From: Candidatus Anaerobiospirillum pullicola
GTDB lineage: Bacteria > Pseudomonadota > Gammaproteobacteria > Enterobacterales > Succinivibrionaceae
DNA: 36,145 bases
Reading direction: 5' to 3'
Assembly: GCA_018884035.1 (NCBI GenBank)
Contig: JAHLFE010000176.1
Coordinates: forward strand, 1 to 36,145
The position numbers and the translations under genes are program-made. This document shows, in pieces, positions 31,350 through 36,145 of the stretch. The notes beneath the pieces are model-generated. The model searched no databases, was not told where the DNA came from, and saw only the letters and a program-made list of their open reading frames with translations. The stretch's first letter is position 1, and each line of letters begins with the position of its first letter.

Positions 31350-31789
31350 GGGCGCGTTTGTCCTTGAGTGCGCTGGGGGTGGAGAAAGAAAACAAGCAAT
31401 ACAGGGGGCGTGAGGCAGAGTAGTCGCACGCTACAGAAGCAAATATACGCCTGAATTATTGAGAATGCGTATCACTCGCAACTTTGCCGCAAGCGTTTGC
31501 GTTAAGAGGAGAGCAGAAAGGACAAAGGTAGGAAGAAGAATTGTGGAGGGACTGGTGTAGCGTGAGGGGCGGGCGTCGCCATTCGCCGTTCTATGGGCAG
31601 AGAGTATGACCCAATAGTGCTTGCACTTTTGCTCTTGAGTTAATGGTGCTTGCCTTAAGAAGTACCCCTTAAAGGGCAGCGGTGCATACATGCTGCTGGT
31701 AAAGGTTGCCACTATTGAGGCAGGTAAACAGCAAGAACACTCTCTTAGACTCTTAGATTAAGAGGCACAGCCGCTTTCTGCTCAGTACT

Positions 31790-31811
31790 GACGCCTTAAG
31801 GCGTCTATTTT
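31790..31811 (+). terminator. Palindrome with short T-run (weak terminator, plus strand)
   Basis: GACGCCTTAAGGCGTC is a perfect 16-bp palindrome (31790-31805) followed by TATTTT on the plus strand. No plus-strand gene is seen upstream, so the transcript it would end is unknown. Confidence 0.45.
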
Positions 31812-31839
31812 GCGGTGAGGTTACTTGGAGTAATCATGC

Positions 31840-31867
31840 GGCCGCCTCAGGGGAAAAGCAGGCGGCC
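31840..31867 (-). terminator. Hairpin at the end of the rsx operon
   Basis: GGCCGCC (31840-31846) pairs perfectly with GGCGGCC (31861-31867), 37 bases past the rsxE stop. No T-run follows, so it is at best a weak or rho-assisted terminator or an mRNA 3' stabiliser. Confidence 0.5.
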
Positions 31868-31903
31868 TTGTGTGACGTTAGTGCACAGGAGCTGTCTTGG
31901 TGC

Positions 31904-32671
31904 TTAGACGTTGATGCTCTTAATGCGCGACTTACGCTCCTCCACGCGCTTTTTCCGCCCATCTAAGGCATTCTTACCAGCAATTAAAAACGCCAAGACA
32001 AAAAAGCCACCAGGCGGCAAAATCGCAATCAGCAAGGTGTAGTCAATGCTAAACAGCTGGGTCTCAAATTGCGCAGCCCACGAGCCTAAGAGGTCGCTAG
32101 CCCCAACGAAAAAGGTGCCATTACCCACAATCTCGCGAATCGAGCCTAAGACAAAGAGCACTAGGGTAAAGCCTAAGCCACAAGCAATGGCATCAACCGC
32201 CGAGCGCAGCGCATTGTTGCGGCCGGCAAAGGCCTCCGCACGGCCCATAATGATACAGTTGGTGGCAATTAAGGCCAGATAAATACCCAGTTGCTGATAG
32301 AGCGCAGGAAAGTAAGCTTCCACCTCAAAGCGCACCACCGTCACTAAAGAGGCAATCACCACCACATAGATAGGAATGCGCACTTCAGCAGGGATGACCT
32401 TACGAATTAAGGCAATGACAATGGAGCTGACGGTAAGCACCAAGATGGTAGCGATGCCTAAGCCTAAGGCATTGGCCGCCGAGGTGGTAACAGCCAGCAG
32501 TGGGCACATGCCTAAAAGCTGACACAGGCCTGGATTGTTTTTCCAGATGCCCTGTAAAAAGATCTCAAAGAGCGAGATCTGAGCTGCTTTAGCGGGAGTG
32601 GTATTGTCAGTGTCAGGGGTGGCTAACTGCCCCTCAACCGTAGTCATGTCATTATCATGAGGTTGTTTCAT
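31904..32671 (-). CDS. rsxE: Rnf/Rsx electron transport complex subunit E
   Basis: Polytopic inner-membrane subunit of the ferredoxin:NAD+ oxidoreductase, paired with RsxA in moving electrons across the membrane. Length 255 against about 230 in E. coli; the extra is a Thr/Asp/Asn-rich N-terminus (1-30). The core begins ISLFEIFLQGIWKNNPGLCQ and shows LLGMCPLLAV and ATNCIIMGRAEAFAGRNN, which carry the two Cys that with RsxA hold a membrane [2Fe-2S] cluster. LGFTLVLFVLGSIREIVGNG and LLIAILPPGGFFVLAFLIA are also typical. GGTGGAGC nine bases before the ATG is the ribosome site. It follows rsxG by 21 bp and ends the operon here; nth, next in E. coli, is not present. Confidence 0.96.
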   Translation of the reverse strand: MKQPHDNDMTTVEGQLATPDTDNTTPAKAAQISLFEIFLQGIWKNNPGLCQLLGMCPLLAVTTSAANALGLGIATILVLTVSSIVIALIRKVIPAEVRIPIYVVVIASLVTVVRFEVEAYFPALYQQLGIYLALIATNCIIMGRAEAFAGRNNALRSAVDAIACGLGFTLVLFVLGSIREIVGNGTFFVGASDLLGSWAAQFETQLFSIDYTLLIAILPPGGFFVLAFLIAGKNALDGRKKRVEERKSRIKSINV

Positions 32672-32692
32672 GGGTACTATGCTCCACCGTTA

Positions 32693-33913
32693 TTACTGAC
32701 AAGAAGGCAAGGTCGTTACGTCCGTTTCTGCCATAACCTCTAAAAAGTCCTTAGTCGCCAGCACTAAGGCGCGTGAGGTCACCGTCGCACCAGTGATGTA
32801 ATCAAAGTCACCACCAAACTTCTTCACGTCCCAATTGCGGCTGAAGATACTCTGCCCATCAAATTGGTCGAGGAAGTTACCACGACGGCGCTCGACCTTA
32901 TCACCGATACCCGGTGTCTCTTTGGAGAGCTGGACGTCGATCTTGCTGATACGCCCGTTTGTGTCTAGGCCACCGATTAAAATCAGCGGATTAGAGTAGC
33001 CGCGTGATGTCGAGTAACTGGAGATGTAACCGACAATCTCCTGCCTATCATTGCGTACCACGTAAGCGCGCAAGTTCTTGCCAATAAGTGGGTGACTTAA
33101 GAGCTTGCACTCAAAGCTGAGCTTGCCGCCACGCGCTTGTTCTCGGGCGGAAATTTCTGGCAGTAAAGAGGCAATAAGTGCTTGCTCTTGCGCCTCACGA
33201 TTGCGCTCAATAAAAGGCGCGGTATCGTGCTGCGTAAAGAGGATACCCACCGTGCATACAGCGGTGATGAGCGCTAGCATAAAGCCCGAGAATAGCATGT
33301 GCCCAAAGATCTTATTGGAGCCTGCTGTTTTCGCAGATGCGTCGCTGTGCGCGCTGCTCTGGTCGTTGATCTTTTTCTTGGCAGCGCTGGTAGCGGTAGC
33401 AGTAGCAGTAGCACTAGCAGTCTTTGGTGGTGCTTTACCTTGAGTCGCGGCAGTAGCGCTTTGCTTGGCCTCTGCCTTGTCAGGAGCGGTCGTAGCCTTT
33501 GCCGCCATCTCGGGAGATTTGTCGGTATTGGCATCAGACTTAGCCGCGTCCTTGGTTGCATGCTCCACAGCAGTGTCATCGCTGCTAGACTCCGCTTGTG
33601 CTTTGTCCGCTTGCGCTTTCTTCGCTGCCGCTAGGGCTTTAGCTTGGGCAGCCGCACGTGCTAGGCGCGCCGCTTTAGCCTTCTTATCAGCATCTGCCTC
33701 TGTGGTGCTGCTGACAGCGCTGGCTGCAGAAGCAGCGCTGTCTGTAACCTCTACAGGGGCCGTGGTGTCCTTATCTTTGTCTTTGTTCTTACCCTCAGTT
33801 TCCGCTGCCGCCTTAGCTTTCTTCGCCGCTGCAAGGGCACGAGCCTGCGCTGCCGCACGCTTTAAGCGGGCGGCCTTGTCCTGATCAGCGCTCTTGGTGT
33901 CTTGTGGGCTCAT
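32693..33913 (-). CDS. rsxG: Rnf/Rsx subunit G with a 195-residue Ala/Lys-rich N-terminal extension
   Basis: Flavoprotein subunit anchored by one membrane helix (about 203-225, MLFSGFMLALITAVCTVGIL), with a periplasmic FMN domain. The FMN is bound covalently to Thr in ITGATVTSRAL (Thr377 by count), the family's S/T-G-A-T motif. Normal RsxG has about 206 residues; here there are 406. The extra precedes the membrane helix, so it should be cytoplasmic. It holds two copies of a 23-residue unit (about 13-35 and 80-102) centred on RAAAQARALAAAKK, alternating with Asp/Ser/Thr-rich stretches. Such Ala/Lys repeats are known from the C-terminal tail of RsxC. The start is two bases after the rsxD stop, with GGGAGG twelve bases ahead. 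Confidence 0.93.
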   Translation of the reverse strand: MSPQDTKSADQDKAARLKRAAAQARALAAAKKAKAAAETEGKNKDKDKDTTAPVEVTDSAASAASAVSSTTEADADKKAKAARLARAAAQAKALAAAKKAQADKAQAESSSDDTAVEHATKDAAKSDANTDKSPEMAAKATTAPDKAEAKQSATAATQGKAPPKTASATATATATSAAKKKINDQSSAHSDASAKTAGSNKIFGHMLFSGFMLALITAVCTVGILFTQHDTAPFIERNREAQEQALIASLLPEISAREQARGGKLSFECKLLSHPLIGKNLRAYVVRNDRQEIVGYISSYSTSRGYSNPLILIGGLDTNGRISKIDVQLSKETPGIGDKVERRRGNFLDQFDGQSIFSRNWDVKKFGGDFDYITGATVTSRALVLATKDFLEVMAETDVTTLPSCQ

Positions 33914-33915
33914 GA

Positions 33916-35271
33916 TTAGTCAAGGCCTCCCTTGCGATAGCCAATACCAAATGGACGGCGCTTAGTTAAGACGTCCATGAGCGGTGCTAAGCAATTGCCC
34001 AGCATCACCGCAAAAGCCACCGAGTCCGAGTAACTGCCATGCACGCGAATCACGATAATGAGCACGGCGATAATCATCGAGAGCAGGATGCGGCCCTTAA
34101 AGGTACCGCATGTGGTCACGGGGTCAGTAATAATGTAAAACGCACCGAGCATGGTGCCACCCATGAGCAAGTGCTCAAGGGCACTAATCGACAAGGTCGG
34201 ATCAAAGTAATGCCACAGCGCGCCTATCACCATCATGGTCAGGAGGAAGAACAGTGGCACCTGAAAGCGAATGACCTTAGTGCAAATGAGCACCATGCCA
34301 CCAAAGAAATACGCCGCTGCTAAGCAGGCATAGGCAATAAAGCTAGGGCTCATAAAGTCCAGCTTGGGTTGCGTGTCGACATTACCGGCTTTACGGGCGG
34401 TCTTAATGCTTTCTAAAAAGGTGGCACCAGTGAGGGCGTCAGCCGTGATGTGCGGCTCAATTGGGGATAACTCCAAGTAAGCTGCGCTCTGCTGTGCTGC
34501 TTGAGGCTGCTGCTGTGTGTCGCTGGCAGTATCAGCATTACTGGCGGTGTCAGTGGTGCTGGCAGCGTTTGCTGTTGCAGCTGCGTTCTGCCCATCCTCT
34601 TGAGCTGTAGCACCCTCTTGCGGCGCAGTCAGCTGTTGGTGGGTGCGCGCGGCTTCTTGCCATGCTTGCTCAAGCTTAATGGTGTACTCAGCCTCTTGGC
34701 GGGCATTGAGATCTTTAATCTCTGCGGTCAAAATAGTGGGATCGGCGCCTTGGAAAATCACCTCACAGACGCGGCTTGGTGTGGCGCGGAAGAGAGCCTC
34801 CGGCGTTGGGGTAATCCACGTGGTGTAAAACACTCCAGGCACGGAGATCACCAAAAAGATAAAACCCGACATGGCGGGATTAAAGATATTCATGCCGAGG
34901 CCACCAAAGCACTCACGCACAATGAGCATGGCAAAGGCGGTGGCGATAACCGTTAAGTACCAAGGCAATAGCGGTGGCAGGGTCAGCGCTAAGAGCAGGG
35001 CGGTGACAAGACCCGATGGATCTTGGCAAGCGCGTTTTAGGGAGCGGCCACGGAGCAGGGCGGCCAGCACTTGACAGACAATGGCGACGACAGCGGCAAT
35101 GACAAATTGCACAATGGTTGCGGCACCAAAGAAATAAGTCATGACGCCCACGGCTGGCAGTAGCGAGATAAGCACCAGCAGCATGATTTTGGTGGTAGTC
35201 ATGGAGCTGTGCACATGAGGTGCGTGCTCGATGCCTAGGTTTTGTTTGGCCGATTGCACTGAGATCTGCAT
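33916..35271 (-). CDS. rsxD: Rnf/Rsx subunit D with a low-complexity insertion
   Basis: Polytopic inner-membrane flavoprotein subunit. Length 451 against about 350 in E. coli. The N-terminal HAPHVHSSMTTTKIMLLVLI, GLVTALLLALTLPPLLPWYL and CFGGLGMNIFNPAMSGFIFL are typical. The periplasmic loop motif LTGATFLESIK carries Thr284, where FMN should be linked through phosphate. About 75 residues before it (190-265) are Ala/Gln/Thr-rich (for example NAAATANAASTTDTASNADT) and account for much of the extra length. The C-terminal segment DPVTTCGTFKGRILLSMIIA is standard. GAGGAA about eight bases before the ATG is the ribosome site. It is spaced 209 bp from rsxC, unusual since these often overlap. Confidence 0.95.
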   Translation of the reverse strand: MQISVQSAKQNLGIEHAPHVHSSMTTTKIMLLVLISLLPAVGVMTYFFGAATIVQFVIAAVVAIVCQVLAALLRGRSLKRACQDPSGLVTALLLALTLPPLLPWYLTVIATAFAMLIVRECFGGLGMNIFNPAMSGFIFLVISVPGVFYTTWITPTPEALFRATPSRVCEVIFQGADPTILTAEIKDLNARQEAEYTIKLEQAWQEAARTHQQLTAPQEGATAQEDGQNAAATANAASTTDTASNADTASDTQQQPQAAQQSAAYLELSPIEPHITADALTGATFLESIKTARKAGNVDTQPKLDFMSPSFIAYACLAAAYFFGGMVLICTKVIRFQVPLFFLLTMMVIGALWHYFDPTLSISALEHLLMGGTMLGAFYIITDPVTTCGTFKGRILLSMIIAVLIIVIRVHGSYSDSVAFAVMLGNCLAPLMDVLTKRRPFGIGYRKGGLD

Positions 35272-35480
35272 TATGGAGATTCCTCGCCTCAGCTAAGTGT
35301 GGGCGCGTGCTGTAGTGAGATTCTGGTAGTAAGCCATGGGGACAGTAAAGATGACCATAAAAGGCACTTTGCTGTAGGTCGTGGCGCCAGCGGCGTGAGC
35401 TGACAGCGCTAGCCACCACTCTTTAATGTGAGTGGTGGAAGTGGTGGTATCTGCATTTCCTTGTGGACACCCCGCCACTT
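35272..35480. other. rsxC-rsxD spacer with two hairpins
   Basis: CCACCACTC/GAGTGGTGG (35413-35421 with 35430-35438) is a perfect 9-bp stem. CGCCAC/GTGGCG (35473-35478 with 35484-35489) spans the rsxC stop codon. A 61-codon ORF in the gap lacks family features. The hairpins may stabilise or separate the rsxC and rsxD parts of the mRNA. Confidence 0.5.
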
Positions 35481-36145
35481 TTAGTGGCGCGCTTGCTCAT
35501 TACTGTCAGGGGCAGTACTGTCGCTGTTTGCTGCAGCGTCAGCGTCAACTGGCGGCACATAGTCCGCGCGGCGTAAGCGCGATGGCAGTGGAGCCTTAGT
35601 TGGCTGCACCTCGGTTGGCGCCTGCAAGTAAGTCTTAGTACGTGGCCTACTCTCAGGAATCACCATGCCCGCCTCTGGAGGGTTTTCCACCTTGCTCATG
35701 TCCTTTGGTTGCTCCTCAACCGCAGGCCACATAAAGATAGGCGCAGCGTGCTTTTGCACCGCCGCCTTACGCAGAGCATAAGGCAGTTTTTCGCCATTTT
35801 CCGGAGCCGTACCGCCAGCGCTTACCACCGCAGCGTCTGTATCACTTACCGTGGCAGCTGGGCTGGCCGCGTTTAGCGGAGCCGTACCGGCGGCTATCGC
35901 CGCTAAGTTGCTGCGCCGCTGCTCCTCTTGCTCCTTGATAAGGGCCGAGGTGCCGCCTTGGGCCATCATCGCCGCGACCAGCATGCCCTCCTTATTGGCG
36001 TGCTGCATCATATCATGCGCCTTGGCCTGAGCTTGCTCCGTAGAGGCCAGGACCGAGGTAGCCTCGGCCTCTGCGTTTTGGCATTGGTCTTGGCTCTGAC
36101 GGCGCTGCGCGGCCGCTTGCCGTGCACGGGCCACCAGAGCTGCAC
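35481..36145 (-). CDS. rsxC: Rnf/Rsx subunit C, C-terminal tail (5' part beyond the window)
   Basis: The frame is open to the window edge (AALVARARQAAAQRR at the edge), so this is the 3' part only. None of the iron-sulphur, NADH or FMN motifs of RsxC are in view; the call rests on position directly before rsxD-G-E on the same strand and on the Ala/Arg/Gln-rich start, which fits the repeat tail found in gammaproteobacterial RsxC. About 220 tail residues are seen, Ala/Pro/Glu-rich, with a somewhat less simple part (PYALRKAAVQKHAAPIFMWP). RsxC is the peripheral cytoplasmic subunit that takes electrons to or from NADH. Confidence 0.8.
   Translation of the reverse strand, partial: AALVARARQAAAQRRQSQDQCQNAEAEATSVLASTEQAQAKAHDMMQHANKEGMLVAAMMAQGGTSALIKEQEEQRRSNLAAIAAGTAPLNAASPAATVSDTDAAVVSAGGTAPENGEKLPYALRKAAVQKHAAPIFMWPAVEEQPKDMSKVENPPEAGMVIPESRPRTKTYLQAPTEVQPTKAPLPSRLRRADYVPPVDADAAANSDSTAPDSNEQARH

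Larger units (their letters stand above)
31350..31903. other. Spacer between the MFS gene and rsxE
   Basis: No gene is seen. The MFS promoter should lie near 31360-31480. TGAGAATGCGTATCA at 31460-31474 loosely resembles a 7-1-7 Fur site but is not convincing. Two hairpins near 31790-31867 are listed separately. Confidence 0.35.

Noticed and set aside
31460-31474. Fur-box-like TGAGAATGCGTATCA upstream of the MFS gene
   Set aside because: About 11 of 14 matches to the 7-1-7 model, which is common by chance; no iron-related gene is next to it.
31431-31712. 93-codon minus-strand ORF between rsxE and the MFS gene
   Set aside because: No ribosome site, no family feature, and it covers the likely MFS promoter region.
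35293-35478. 61-codon ORF in the rsxC-rsxD gap
   Set aside because: It spans the 9-bp hairpin and lacks any recognisable sequence; it is probably chance.

Overview
The window looks like a piece of a gammaproteobacterial chromosome, most likely an anaerobic member of the Aeromonadales (Succinivibrionaceae, near Anaerobiospirillum or Succinivibrio). That placement is inferred from an Rnf/Rsx complex of gammaproteobacterial type with subunit order C-D-G-E, a short 4.5S RNA, gammaproteobacterial-style TruB, MetNIQ and FlgE, an AAA-ATPase-like (PF09820-type) protein, very frequent TTA leucine codons in DNA of middling GC, and long Ala-rich low-complexity tails on otherwise normal proteins. No 16S rRNA or tRNA is present to confirm it. 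Coding density is low (about 70% by my tally), and several gaps exceed 1 kb.

Layout. 1-9.5 kb: a possible Rex-like 3' end (+) at the edge, then a leftward series: an unknown protein with three winged-helix-like repeats, a class I/II aminotransferase, a GlcD-type FAD oxidoreductase, and a methionine-type ABC importer in the order metQ-metN-metI. 9.5-11.6 kb: no large gene, but a 49-codon ORF with a strong ribosome site and a Met-rich end, a terminator-like hairpin behind a nine-residue peptide, and copy A of a dispersed repeat. 11.6-15.2 kb (+): two unrecognised membrane proteins. These are bracketed by copy A (10784-10981) and copy B (15339-15585) of the same element in opposite orientation; B carries terminal inverted repeats.

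15.6-18.8 kb: a PF09820-type ATPase homologue that has lost its Walker residues, a 95-bp tandem repeat array, the 4.5S RNA gene with promoter and terminator (-), and truB (+) with its own promoter and structured leader. 18.8-26.8 kb: a 1.4-kb gene-free stretch, a 1742-residue membrane GGDEF protein whose last 1000 residues are mostly low complexity, a structured non-coding stretch, and an orphan XRE regulator. 27.5-31.3 kb (-): a lone flgE with a well-formed sigma-54 promoter, a 122-bp nest of inverted repeats, and an OFA-family MFS transporter. 31.9-36.1 kb (-): rsxC (3' part), rsxD, rsxG and rsxE of the ion-translocating ferredoxin:NAD+ oxidoreductase, with an Ala/Lys repeat extension on RsxG and a low-complexity insertion in RsxD.

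The recognisable genes suggest an anaerobic, flagellated, amino-acid- and organic-acid-using cell with Rnf-based energy conservation and c-di-GMP signalling. The parts least explained by known families are the repeat-bracketed membrane-protein pair, the 95-bp array beside the degenerate ATPase, and the several strongly folded non-coding stretches.
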